Assembly: GCF_002269125.1 (NCBI RefSeq)
Contig: NZ_NQKI01000020.1
Location: 1 to 64,000 of the forward strand
Direction: 5' to 3'
Source of the DNA: Pseudomonas lundensis
Lineage (GTDB): Bacteria > Pseudomonadota > Gammaproteobacteria > Pseudomonadales > Pseudomonadaceae
Length of the DNA stretch: 64,000 nucleotides
Position 1 is the first letter of the stretch; every line of letters begins with the position of its first letter. A model generated the notes under the pieces. That model did not search any database, was not told where the DNA came from, and was given only the letters and a program-made list of their open reading frames with translations. This document shows positions 9,087-17,292 of the stretch, piece after piece. Both the position numbers and the translations under genes were made by a program.

Positions 9087-9938
9087 ATGGCTGAGATTCT
9101 TTCCCTGCGCGAAGCCGTCGAGCGCTTTGTGAATGACGGCGACTCCCTGGCGCTTGAGGGGTTTACCCACCTGATTCCGACGGCAGCGGCACACGAGATT
9201 ATTCGTCAGAAAAAGAAAGATCTGACACTGATTCGTATGACGCCTGACTTGGTATACGACTTGATGATTGGTGCCGGGTGCGCCAGGAAGCTGATTTTTT
9301 CGTGGGGCGGAAACCCGGGCGTCGGCTCGTTGCATCGCCTGCGCGACGCCGTTGAAAAGGGCTGGCCGCAGCCATTGGCAATCAGCGAGCACAGCCATGC
9401 GGCCATGGCCAATGCGTATGTGGCCGGCGCCTCAAACCTGCCGTTCGCGGTGCTACGCGGGTATCAGGGCTCGGATTTGGTGAAGGTCAATCCCGACATC
9501 AAGTTCATCGAATGCCCCTACACCGGCGAGCAATTGGCCGCTGTACCGAGCGTGCGCCCGGATGTGAGCGTGATCCACGCGCAGAAAGCTGACCGCAAAG
9601 GCAATGTGTTGATTCAGGGCATCCTCGGCGTACAAAAAGAAGCTGCGCTGGCGGCCAGGCACTGCATCGTGACCGTCGAAGAAGTGGTGGATGACTTACA
9701 GGCGCCGATGAATGCCTGTGTGCTGCCCGGCTGGGCGCTGAGCGCGGTGTGCGTTGTCCCCGGCGGCGCACATCCGTCTTATGCCCATGGTTACTACGAG
9801 CGTGATAACCGCTTCTACCAGGCGTGGGATTCCATCGCTCGCGACCGTGAGACTTTTACTGCCTGGATCGATGAACACATCCGTGGCACTGAGGATTTTG
9901 AGCAGTTTCAGGCGAAACTGAACGCAGGGACCAAGTGA
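9087..9938 (+). CDS. catI: 3-oxoadipate CoA-transferase subunit A, CatI type (left copy)
   Basis: Product is 283 aa from ATG 9087 (MAEILSLREAVERFV). The family I CoA-transferase alpha fold is recognisable from LEGFTHLIPTAAAHEII, KLIFSWGGNPGVGS and HPSYAHGYYERDNRFY. The 283-residue form resembles CatI of Pseudomonas sp. B13 rather than the shorter PcaI of P. putida. With CatJ it moves CoA from succinyl-CoA to beta-ketoadipate. The stop TGA overlaps the catJ ATG by one base (TGATG). Confidence 0.93.
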   Translation: MAEILSLREAVERFVNDGDSLALEGFTHLIPTAAAHEIIRQKKKDLTLIRMTPDLVYDLMIGAGCARKLIFSWGGNPGVGSLHRLRDAVEKGWPQPLAISEHSHAAMANAYVAGASNLPFAVLRGYQGSDLVKVNPDIKFIECPYTGEQLAAVPSVRPDVSVIHAQKADRKGNVLIQGILGVQKEAALAARHCIVTVEEVVDDLQAPMNACVLPGWALSAVCVVPGGAHPSYAHGYYERDNRFYQAWDSIARDRETFTAWIDEHIRGTEDFEQFQAKLNAGTK

Positions 9939-10720
9939 TGAACGACTTCAATACCAACGAAATGATGACCGTGGCGGCTGCCCGAAATCTGGGCAACGGC
10001 AGTGTCTGCTTTGTCGGCATTGGCCTGCCTTCCAAAGCGGCCAATCTGGCGCGTTTGACCCATGCGCCCGAGGTGGTGCTGATTTATGAGTCCGGCCCGA
10101 TCGGTGCAAAACCGAGCGTGTTGCCGCTGTCCATCGGTGACGGCGAACTGGCTGAAACCGCCGACACGGTGGTCCCCACCGGCGAAATCTTTCGCTACTG
10201 GCTGCAAGGCGGGCGCATCGATGTGGGCTTCCTCGGTGCCGCGCAGGTCGACAAGTTTGGCAATATCAATACCACGGTGATTGGCGACTACCACCAGCCC
10301 AGGGTACGCCTGCCGGGTGCGGGGGGCGCGCCGGAAATCGCGGGCAGTGCGAAGAACGTCTTGATCATTCTCAAGCAGGGGCACCGCACGTTCGTCGAAA
10401 AACTGGCCTTCATCACTTCAGTCGGGCATGGCGAGGGCGGCGATCACCGCAAGCGTCTCGGGTTGCCGGGTGAGGGGCCGGTGGCGATCATCACCGACTT
10501 GTGCATCATGGAGCCGGAAGCGCACAGCCGCGAATTTATCGTCACTTCGCTGCACCCGGGCGTGACCCGTGAACAGGTCATTGACAACACGGGCTGGCCG
10601 ATTCGCTTTGCCCCCCACGTGGCCACCACCCTGGCGCCTACCGTGGAAGAGTTGGCCGCGCTGCGGGCCCTTGAAGCCCGTACCGCCATTGCCCACGGGC
10701 AGACGGGAGGTGAGGAATGA
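9938..10720 (+). CDS. catJ: 3-oxoadipate CoA-transferase subunit B, CatJ type (left copy)
   Basis: Product is 260 aa from ATG 9938, overlapping the catI stop. The beta-subunit catalytic glutamate is E51 in the YESGPIG motif that accepts CoA as a thioester. The GIGLPSKAANLARL and GGGGAPEI-like segments are also present (here GAGGAPEI). A GTG three bases upstream is in frame but the ATG is more likely. The stop overlaps the pcaF start (ATGA). Confidence 0.93.
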   Translation: MNDFNTNEMMTVAAARNLGNGSVCFVGIGLPSKAANLARLTHAPEVVLIYESGPIGAKPSVLPLSIGDGELAETADTVVPTGEIFRYWLQGGRIDVGFLGAAQVDKFGNINTTVIGDYHQPRVRLPGAGGAPEIAGSAKNVLIILKQGHRTFVEKLAFITSVGHGEGGDHRKRLGLPGEGPVAIITDLCIMEPEAHSREFIVTSLHPGVTREQVIDNTGWPIRFAPHVATTLAPTVEELAALRALEARTAIAHGQTGGEE

Positions 10721-11922
10721 GCCGCGAGGTCTTCATCTGCGATGCCGTGCGCACGCCAATTGGCCGGTTGAATGGAGGGCTGGCGCCGGTACGCGCCGAC
10801 GATCTGGCGGCGATCCCGTTGCGCGCCCTGATGCAACGCAACCCGCAGGTGGACTGGACGGCCGTGGACGAAGTGTTCATGGGCTGTGCCAATCAGTCGG
10901 GCGAAGACAACCGCAACGTGGCACGCATGGCACTGTTGCTCGCCGGTCTGCCAGCCAGCGTGCCGGGGGTCACCCTCAACCGTCTGTGCGCGTCGGGCAT
11001 GGAAGCGGTGGGCGCTGCGTTTCGGGCCATTGCCAGCGGCGAAATGGCGTTGGCCATCGCGGCCGGGGTCGAATCCATGACCCGTGCGCCGTATGTGATG
11101 GGCAAGGCCGAGAGCGCTTTTGGGCGCGCCCAACAACTCGAAGACACCACGTTGGGCTGGCGTTTCATCAACCCGGCGCTGCGGGCCGCCTACGGTGTGG
11201 ACAGCATGCCGGTCACCGGTGACAACGTAGCCCACGAGTACGCGATCAGCCGCGCCGATCAGGATGCCTTCGCACTGCGCAGCCAGCAAAAGGCCGCCGA
11301 GGCCAAAGCGGCGGGCTATTTTGCCGAAGAAATTGTGCCGGTGGTCATCCACAGCAAGCACGCAACGTCGGTTATTGACACGGATGAGCACCCGCGCGCC
11401 GGTTCATCGCTTGCAGCCCTGGAACAGCTCAAGCCGGTCAACGGCGACGGTCAGACCGTTACGGCAGGCAATGCATCGGGCCTCAACGATGGCGCGTCGG
11501 CCATGGTGCTGGCCTCGGCTGACGCGGTGGCCAAGTATGGTTTGACGCCTCGGGCCAAAGTGCTGGGCATGGCCAGTGGCGCGGTATTGCCACGGGTGAT
11601 GGGGGTAGGCCCGCTGCCCGCTGTGCGCACCCTGTTGGCGCGCCTTGACTTGAGTCTTCATGACTTCGATGTGATTGAGCTCAACGAAGCGTTTGCTGCG
11701 CAAAGTTTGGCAGTCACCCGTGCATGGGGGCTGGCTGACGACGATGCGCGGGTCAATCCGCAGGGGGGCGCGATTGCCCTTGGGCATCCGCTGGGCATGA
11801 GTGGTAATCGGCTGGTACTGACGGCGGTCCACCATCTGCATAAGTACGGCGGCCAGTATGGGCTGGCGACGATGTGTGTGGGGGTCGGCCAGGGGTTGGC
11901 ATTGGCCATAGCGCGCGTCTGA
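10717..11922 (+). CDS. pcaF: 3-oxoadipyl-CoA thiolase (left copy)
   Basis: Product is 401 aa. Thiolase active-site residues are C91 (NRLCASGMEA), H357 (GHPLGMSG) and C387 (MCVGVGQG). The NEAFAAQ motif is at 323-329. It cleaves beta-ketoadipyl-CoA with CoA to succinyl-CoA and acetyl-CoA, the last step of the pathway. The name catF would be equally apt given the CatIJ-type neighbours. Translation is probably coupled to catJ. Confidence 0.95.
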   Translation: MSREVFICDAVRTPIGRLNGGLAPVRADDLAAIPLRALMQRNPQVDWTAVDEVFMGCANQSGEDNRNVARMALLLAGLPASVPGVTLNRLCASGMEAVGAAFRAIASGEMALAIAAGVESMTRAPYVMGKAESAFGRAQQLEDTTLGWRFINPALRAAYGVDSMPVTGDNVAHEYAISRADQDAFALRSQQKAAEAKAAGYFAEEIVPVVIHSKHATSVIDTDEHPRAGSSLAALEQLKPVNGDGQTVTAGNASGLNDGASAMVLASADAVAKYGLTPRAKVLGMASGAVLPRVMGVGPLPAVRTLLARLDLSLHDFDVIELNEAFAAQSLAVTRAWGLADDDARVNPQGGAIALGHPLGMSGNRLVLTAVHHLHKYGGQYGLATMCVGVGQGLALAIARV

Positions 11923-11986
11923 CCTGGTGGTTCGCCGTTCATTGACGGCGATCTGGCCCGAAAATCTCTTCCCCTTGGAGTGTTGT

Positions 11987-12775
11987 ATGTCTGGAATAAA
12001 ACGGGTCGATGGCCCACTCAATTACCTCCTTGAAGGTCCGGCAGATGCCCCGGTACTGATGTTGTCCAATTCGCTGGGCACTGACTTGCGCATGTGGGAT
12101 GAACAGATGGCTGCATTCACCGAGCATTTTCGTGTGTTGCGCTATGACACCCGTGGGCATGGCCAATCCTGTGTGACCCCCGGCCCGTACAGCATCGAAC
12201 AGCATGGCCGTGATGCCGTGGCATTGCTGGACGCCTTGCAGATAGATCGCGCCAGTTTTTGTGGCCTCAGCATGGGTGGCTTGATTGGTCAGTGGCTGGC
12301 GATCCATGCGCCTGAGCGCTTGCAGCGTCTAGTGCTGTGCAACACCGCCGCGAAAATCGGCAACCCGGCTGTCTGGAACCCGCGCATTGACACGGTGTTG
12401 CTTGACGGTGCAGCAGCCCTGCGCGGGCTGCGTGATGGCGCAGTTGCACGGTGGTTTACCCCTGAATTCGCCATCGCCTGCCCCGACCGGGTTGAGCGGA
12501 TTGTCGACATGCTGGCGCACACCGCGCCCCAGGGGTATGCCGCCAACTGTGCTGCCGTGCGCGATGCCGATTTTCGGGAAAACCTGGGCCGTATCGACGT
12601 CCCTGTGTTGATCGTGTGCGGCACGCAAGATGCGGTTACCACCGTCGAGGATGGGCGTTATATGGCTGAGCGCATTCGCGAGGCACAACGGGTCATGCTG
12701 CACGCGGCGCACTTGTCCAACGTGGAAGCTGGGGCGCAGTTCACTCGCCGCGTGCTGGATTTTTTGCGGGCATAA
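11987..12775 (+). CDS. pcaD: 3-oxoadipate enol-lactonase (left copy)
   Basis: Product is 262 aa from ATG 11987, preceded by TTGGAG. It is an alpha/beta-hydrolase with nucleophile S95 (GLSMGG), acid D215 (GTQDAVT) and H242 (AAHLSNVE). It hydrolyses beta-ketoadipate enol-lactone to beta-ketoadipate, joining the CatC product to CatIJ. It is the last gene of the catabolic block; the next gene is 207 bases away and unrelated. Confidence 0.94.
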   Translation: MSGIKRVDGPLNYLLEGPADAPVLMLSNSLGTDLRMWDEQMAAFTEHFRVLRYDTRGHGQSCVTPGPYSIEQHGRDAVALLDALQIDRASFCGLSMGGLIGQWLAIHAPERLQRLVLCNTAAKIGNPAVWNPRIDTVLLDGAAALRGLRDGAVARWFTPEFAIACPDRVERIVDMLAHTAPQGYAANCAAVRDADFRENLGRIDVPVLIVCGTQDAVTTVEDGRYMAERIREAQRVMLHAAHLSNVEAGAQFTRRVLDFLRA

Positions 12776-12948
12776 GCGGTTCTGCAAGGCCCGGCCTGCC
12801 TTGAACGGACACGCACATCACAGGGCCGGTGAATGCCATACGTTCCTGTTGTGTCGCGGCTCAAGCCCTTTGCCTGCTACTCAAGCCCTTTTGGCACCTG
12901 CCGATAACGAAGGCGATGGCCCTGTGCCCGATCACATAAATGGAGTGT

Positions 12949-12968
12949 CGCCTGGAGGTCTCCAGGCG
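12949..12968 (+). promoter_or_regulatory. Perfect hairpin directly before the lipoprotein SD (left copy)
   Basis: CGCCTGGA-GGTC-TCCAGGCG is an 8-base stem with a 4-base loop, ending two bases before the AAGGAG ribosome site. It has no T tract, so it is more likely a translation or processing element than a terminator. Upstream, TCAAGCCCTTT occurs twice (about 12861 and 12881). Confidence 0.5.
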
Positions 12969-12982
12969 TTAAGGAGAGCACC

Positions 12983-13903
12983 TTGAAACGCATGGGTTCT
13001 ACGATTGGCTTGATCGTTCTGTTGTCAGGCTGTGGGGTTTACAGCGATGTGAAAGTTGCGATGGCGCGTGATGCATTGCGTCAGGAGTGCATGGGCACAT
13101 TCACCAACACCTGTGTCAGCAAAACCATTGATTACAACATCCTGTTACTGGAGCAAGCCAAGTCAGCCTGGTTGGCGCAAGAGGGAGAGTTGGTCGAGTC
13201 ATTGGGCAAGGAGGCAGGCTCACTGTGGACCGGTCTGGTTGAACAGCGCACTGATCAGTTGGTCGATAAGCTGGAATCGGTGCGTCCCGGATTCTTTTCG
13301 CGCTGGTTCCTCGGGGATGCGCAGCCTTTGAGTGGCAAAGGGATGATGGAGTTCTCCGGCCAGGACCTGAAAGAGATGCAAGGCGCGCTGATGGCCGAAT
13401 TTATCGCCAAGGGTAAGAAACAAGGGCTGACCCTGACTGAAAAAGGCGCTGAAAAATATGCCCCAAGTCCTGCGCAACCTGTCGCTGAGCCTGTGGCCGG
13501 GCAAGCCGAGGCCGCCCTTGAAGCGGCGATAAACAATTTGATTGCGTCAGAAATAGCCAAAGAGGGTGGCGCGGAATACACCGATAGCCGTCAGGTCATT
13601 TACATGGACCTGAATGAAGATAGTCAGCCAGATGCCGTGGTGCTGTTCACGGTTGAAGGGCAGGGTGGTGGTAACGGTTCTTACCAGAGTCTGGCCGGTT
13701 TTTACCGCTCGGGCGCAGGCTGGATGTACCAGGGGCACTCAGTGGTGTCCGGAGCCGTAACAGACATCAAGGCCGCCCCGGGTCAGCAGGTTGCTGTCAG
13801 TACCCTGACCAGTGGCCCGGATGACCCGCGATGCTGCCCGAGTGTGCAGGGCGTCGACATCTATACATGGACCGGACGTGGCTTTGACGTGAAGCAAGGC
13901 TGA
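12983..13903 (+). CDS. Putative outer-membrane lipoprotein of unknown function (left copy)
   Basis: Product is 306 aa from a TTG start at 12983 with a strong AAGGAG six bases upstream. The signal peptide ends in a lipobox LLSGC (C17). Residues about 20-150 are helical and polar; a proline/alanine linker (PSPAQPVAEPVAGQAE) leads to a C-terminal part with DLNEDSQPDAVV, which resembles an EF-hand/VCBS-like calcium loop, and PRCCPS. I do not recognise a named family. It lies in the same direction after pcaD but looks independent of aromatic catabolism. Confidence 0.8.
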   Translation: MKRMGSTIGLIVLLSGCGVYSDVKVAMARDALRQECMGTFTNTCVSKTIDYNILLLEQAKSAWLAQEGELVESLGKEAGSLWTGLVEQRTDQLVDKLESVRPGFFSRWFLGDAQPLSGKGMMEFSGQDLKEMQGALMAEFIAKGKKQGLTLTEKGAEKYAPSPAQPVAEPVAGQAEAALEAAINNLIASEIAKEGGAEYTDSRQVIYMDLNEDSQPDAVVLFTVEGQGGGNGSYQSLAGFYRSGAGWMYQGHSVVSGAVTDIKAAPGQQVAVSTLTSGPDDPRCCPSVQGVDIYTWTGRGFDVKQG

Positions 13904-13915
13904 AAGCCAAGCACC

Positions 13916-13949
13916 TGCGCCGCGGTCCCCGTCGGGGGCGGTGGCGCAA
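13916..13949. terminator. Possible shared hairpin between convergent genes (left copy)
   Basis: TGCGCC (about 13916) can pair with GGCGCA (about 13944) around a GC-rich stem. It lies between the convergent lipoprotein and thioredoxin-like genes. There is no T tract, so the terminator role is tentative. Confidence 0.35.
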
Positions 13950-13975
13950 GTAAAAGGCGGGGGGCGCGGCGCGGA

Positions 13976-14446
13976 TCAGTCAGTCGGCGCTTTATCCAGC
14001 GCTTCGCGCAATGCCGTGGCTGTTGTAAAGGCCTGCTGTGAAACCAGGGTGCCATTGTCCAGCTGCAGAAACAGGATTTGCTTTTTGTCACCGGGGTATC
14101 GACTGGCAATCGAGCCGTCGCGGTCCAGCGCGACGCGGTAGTTGTATCCCTTCATGGATGGAATGGCGAACAGCTTTCCGATCAGCGAAGGCATGCCGTG
14201 GACATCGGCGAGAAACACAACATGGCGTGCTTCCAGGTAGCCCTTGGGCTGGTCTTCTATCGCCGCCTTGACCAATTGAGCCCCCTTCATGTCGCGCGCC
14301 ACCAACAGAATGCGGGTGTTTTTATCGAGGGCCTGCGTCTGGTCGAACTGGTCTTTAAGCGCCCAGGGCTGCAACGCATCGCCGATGTTGGCTGCCTGAG
14401 CCAGCAGGGATACCGCACTCAATAACAGCGCAAGTACAATTTTCAA
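13976..14446 (-). CDS. Small exported protein, thioredoxin-fold-like (left copy)
   Basis: Product is 156 aa. A Sec signal peptide (about 1-18, MKIVLALLLSAVSLLAQA) is followed by a domain beginning NIGDALQPWALKDQFDQTQ, the layout of peroxiredoxin/YtfJ-like exported proteins, but there is no CxxC pair. The start is TTG at 14446 with AAGGA about eight bases before it. It is convergent with the lipoprotein gene and divergent from the sensor kinase. The function is unknown. Confidence 0.75.
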   Translation of the reverse strand: MKIVLALLLSAVSLLAQAANIGDALQPWALKDQFDQTQALDKNTRILLVARDMKGAQLVKAAIEDQPKGYLEARHVVFLADVHGMPSLIGKLFAIPSMKGYNYRVALDRDGSIASRYPGDKKQILFLQLDNGTLVSQQAFTTATALREALDKAPTD

Positions 14447-14685
14447 CGTTCAATCCTTCTGTTCATGACGGTTGATTCAGATCGCTAACAGCGTATGGCC
14501 ATTAGTCGTAGCGCGGCATGTTAGCCCGCAAGCCCTGTGAGTAGAACCTGTACTGTCGTGCTGCTGTCCAAAAGTATGACAAAGGGTGTCTGGTGACACG
14601 ACGGCGAGTGGAGCACAATTTGTGCGACTGGCTTATCATCGTCGGCGTTTCACCGATCAATGGCAGTAATCAGAGTAGCGGCGTA

Positions 14686-16878
14686 ATGACTGACTGGCTT
14701 CAACACGATGGCGCGATGGCTGAGCGAATCAGAGCGCATGATTGGGCCAGCACGCCGCTCGGGCCTTTAACCGAATGGCCGGATGTGTTGAAAACCAGCG
14801 TGGCGTTGATGCTGGATTCGCATTTTCCGCAGTGCATCGTGTGGGGCGAGTCCCTGACCACGCTGTATAACGACGCCTTTGTGCCCATTCTGGGGAGCAA
14901 GCCACAAGCGTTGGGTCGTGCGTTTAGCGATATCTGGAGCGAGGCCTGGCATGAGATCAGTCCGATTGCCGACCTGGCCTTCGCGGGCAAAGCGACGTAC
15001 ATCGAAAATTTCCCGGTAGTGATTCATCGCAGTGAGCGTCCGGAGCTCGCGTACTTCACCTTTTGCTACAGCCCGATTCGCGACTCCGCCGGCCAGGTGG
15101 TCGGCATGATTGATACCGTGACCGAAACCACAGCGACGGTGTACATGACCCAGCGTCTGTCGGTGCTGGACGCGATCGGCCGTGCAGTGGTCAATGCCAG
15201 TGACCCGCAGGAAATCCTCGCAATCACCATGCGCAAGCTTGCCGATCACCTGCGCGTTACGCATTGCGCCTACGCCGACCTGGAGGCGGACGAAGATACC
15301 TTCTTTATTCGTGACAACTGGCTGGCGAAGGGCGCCACCCGCCTTGTGGGCCAATACAGTCTGGAGGATTTCGGTCAGGAAGCAGCGTCCCGGTTGAAAG
15401 CCGGACAGCCGCTGGTCATCAACGACGCGCAGGCCGAACTGCCTGCACGAGATGCCGCCAGTTTCACCGCGTTGGGTGTCAAGGCCACTGTTTGCCTGCC
15501 CTTGATCAAAGGCGGACGGCTGACAGCGTTAATGTCAGTGCACGATCAATCGCCGCGACAATGGTCGTCCCATGAAGTGGCATTGTTGCGTGAAGTGACA
15601 GAACGCTCATGGGCGCACATTGAGCGTGCGCGCGCCGATGCCGCCGTGCGCGCCGGTCTGGCTGAGCTTGCGCAGCTCAACACCACGCTGGAACAGCGCG
15701 TACAGGAGCGCAGTGCACGTTTGCTGCACATTGAAGCGGCGTTGCATCAATCGCAAAAGCTTGAGGCCATCGGCCAGCTCACGGGCGGTGTAGCCCATGA
15801 TTTCAACAACCTGCTGACAATTATTCGTTCGTCGGTGGATTTTCTGCGCATGCCGAACCTGTCGGATGCGCGCCGGGAGCGTTACGTCAACGCGGTGTCA
15901 GACACCGTCGAGCGTGCGAGCAAATTGACCGGCCAGCTCCTGGCCTTCGCCCGGCGCCAGCCGCTCAACCCGCAGGTATTCGAGATCGGCCAACGCATCC
16001 GTGATATCGGCGACATGTTGGAGACCATCACTGGGGCCAGAATCAATGTGGCGGTCGAATTACCGCCCGAAGCCTGCTATGTGCGCGCCGATGCCAGCCA
16101 ATTCGAGACAGCGCTAATCAATATGGCGCTCAATGCACGGGATGCCATGGAAGGGCAGGGCACGCTCCTGCTGCGGCTCAATGACACCACCACCTTGCCT
16201 GCCATTCGGGGGCATGCAGGTTCCGACGAACCTTTTGTTGCCATCTCGTTGGTCGACACGGGCATCGGTATTTCCACGCGCATGCTGACGCAGATTTTCG
16301 AACCCTTTTTCACCACCAAGGAAGTGGGCAAAGGCACGGGACTCGGGTTGTCGCAAGTGTTCGGGTTTGCCAAGCAGTCCGGGGGTAATGTGGACGTCTC
16401 AAGTGTCCTCGATCAGGGGTCGGTATTCACCCTGTACCTTCCGCGAGCCAGCGTTGATGCGCTTGCGGAGGTTGAATCCAGCGTGTGCGTGCCTGCACCT
16501 TCAGACCCTGAAGCCGAGAAACCTCGCGTCCTGATTGTGGAAGACAACCTGGAAGTGGGGCGTTTTGCACAACAGATCATGCAGGACCTGGGCTATGAGA
16601 CGGCTTGGGCCACCCATGCCGAAGCGGCACTGCAAATGATCGGGCCGCAAGCCATGGCTTTTGACGCGGTTTTTTCGGATGTGGTCATGCCAGGCATGAC
16701 GGGGGTGGTAATGGCCAAGGAGATGCGCAAACGGCGGTCAGATTTGCCGATCATACTGGCCTCCGGCTACAGCGAAGAGCTGGCGTTCGACGGTTACGAT
16801 GGCTTCGAGTTTCTGCCTAAACCCTACTCAGTCGAGCAGATTTCGCAGATGTTAGAGAAAATAACCCTCAAGCGCTGA
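14686..16878 (+). CDS. Hybrid sensor histidine kinase with PAS, GAF and receiver domains (left copy)
   Basis: Product is 730 aa from ATG 14686. In order: PAS-like sensor (about 35-150), GAF (about 155-310), short coiled coil (315-360), HisKA with phospho-acceptor H371 (GGVAHDFNN), HATPase with N483 and DTGIGI (524-529), then a receiver domain with D665 and K712. There are no transmembrane segments, so it is cytoplasmic. The frame extends upstream to 14593, but relatives start near MTDWLQHDGAM-AERIRAHDW. No separate response regulator or obvious target is adjacent; the stimulus is unknown. Confidence 0.88.
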   Translation: MTDWLQHDGAMAERIRAHDWASTPLGPLTEWPDVLKTSVALMLDSHFPQCIVWGESLTTLYNDAFVPILGSKPQALGRAFSDIWSEAWHEISPIADLAFAGKATYIENFPVVIHRSERPELAYFTFCYSPIRDSAGQVVGMIDTVTETTATVYMTQRLSVLDAIGRAVVNASDPQEILAITMRKLADHLRVTHCAYADLEADEDTFFIRDNWLAKGATRLVGQYSLEDFGQEAASRLKAGQPLVINDAQAELPARDAASFTALGVKATVCLPLIKGGRLTALMSVHDQSPRQWSSHEVALLREVTERSWAHIERARADAAVRAGLAELAQLNTTLEQRVQERSARLLHIEAALHQSQKLEAIGQLTGGVAHDFNNLLTIIRSSVDFLRMPNLSDARRERYVNAVSDTVERASKLTGQLLAFARRQPLNPQVFEIGQRIRDIGDMLETITGARINVAVELPPEACYVRADASQFETALINMALNARDAMEGQGTLLLRLNDTTTLPAIRGHAGSDEPFVAISLVDTGIGISTRMLTQIFEPFFTTKEVGKGTGLGLSQVFGFAKQSGGNVDVSSVLDQGSVFTLYLPRASVDALAEVESSVCVPAPSDPEAEKPRVLIVEDNLEVGRFAQQIMQDLGYETAWATHAEAALQMIGPQAMAFDAVFSDVVMPGMTGVVMAKEMRKRRSDLPIILASGYSEELAFDGYDGFEFLPKPYSVEQISQMLEKITLKR

Positions 16879-17292
16879 CGGCTTTATTTCTAGTGAGCAA
16901 AGCGTCTGAAATACGCCTCAAACTTGTAATCCCTGTCTCCATCCGTTACAGCTAGAAAGGCATTCATAACCAAAAGAGGCTCAACAAGCCCGATGCATGA
17001 GACCACACGTATCTTTGACACTTGCGGCCTTACGCCTGCGCAACGCAGTGACGTAACCAGGCCGATCCAGCTGCACACCCTTCCTGTTTTAGTGGCTACG
17101 TTCTGCCAGACACTGGCGACGCGTTTTCATTTGCCACCCACTTCGCTGCGGGACGCTCTGGTCACCCGCAAGCGCAGCCGCGCGGTACCTCCCCCTTCAG
17201 TTTGATGCCTGATTGTCCTCTCGCCGCGCTCATCGAGTGTGTTCACGCGAGGGTTTCCAATGATTCAGCGTTCAACCTGTTGAGGGAATTCG
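16879..17292. other. 414-base intergenic region, no gene assigned (left copy)
   Basis: Lies between the sensor kinase and the FMO. One 70-codon frame (16993-17205) lacks a ribosome site and family resemblance. Position 16949 (C here) is one of the three sites that differ between the arms (complement of A at 31200). It may hold the FMO promoter, but none is clear. Confidence 0.6.

Noticed and set aside
10444..11391. 315-codon ORF antisense to pcaF (and its mirror)
   Set aside because: High-GC shadow of the thiolase gene with no ribosome site or family features.
16993..17205. 70-codon ORF before the FMO gene
   Set aside because: No ribosome site and no recognisable sequence; probably chance.
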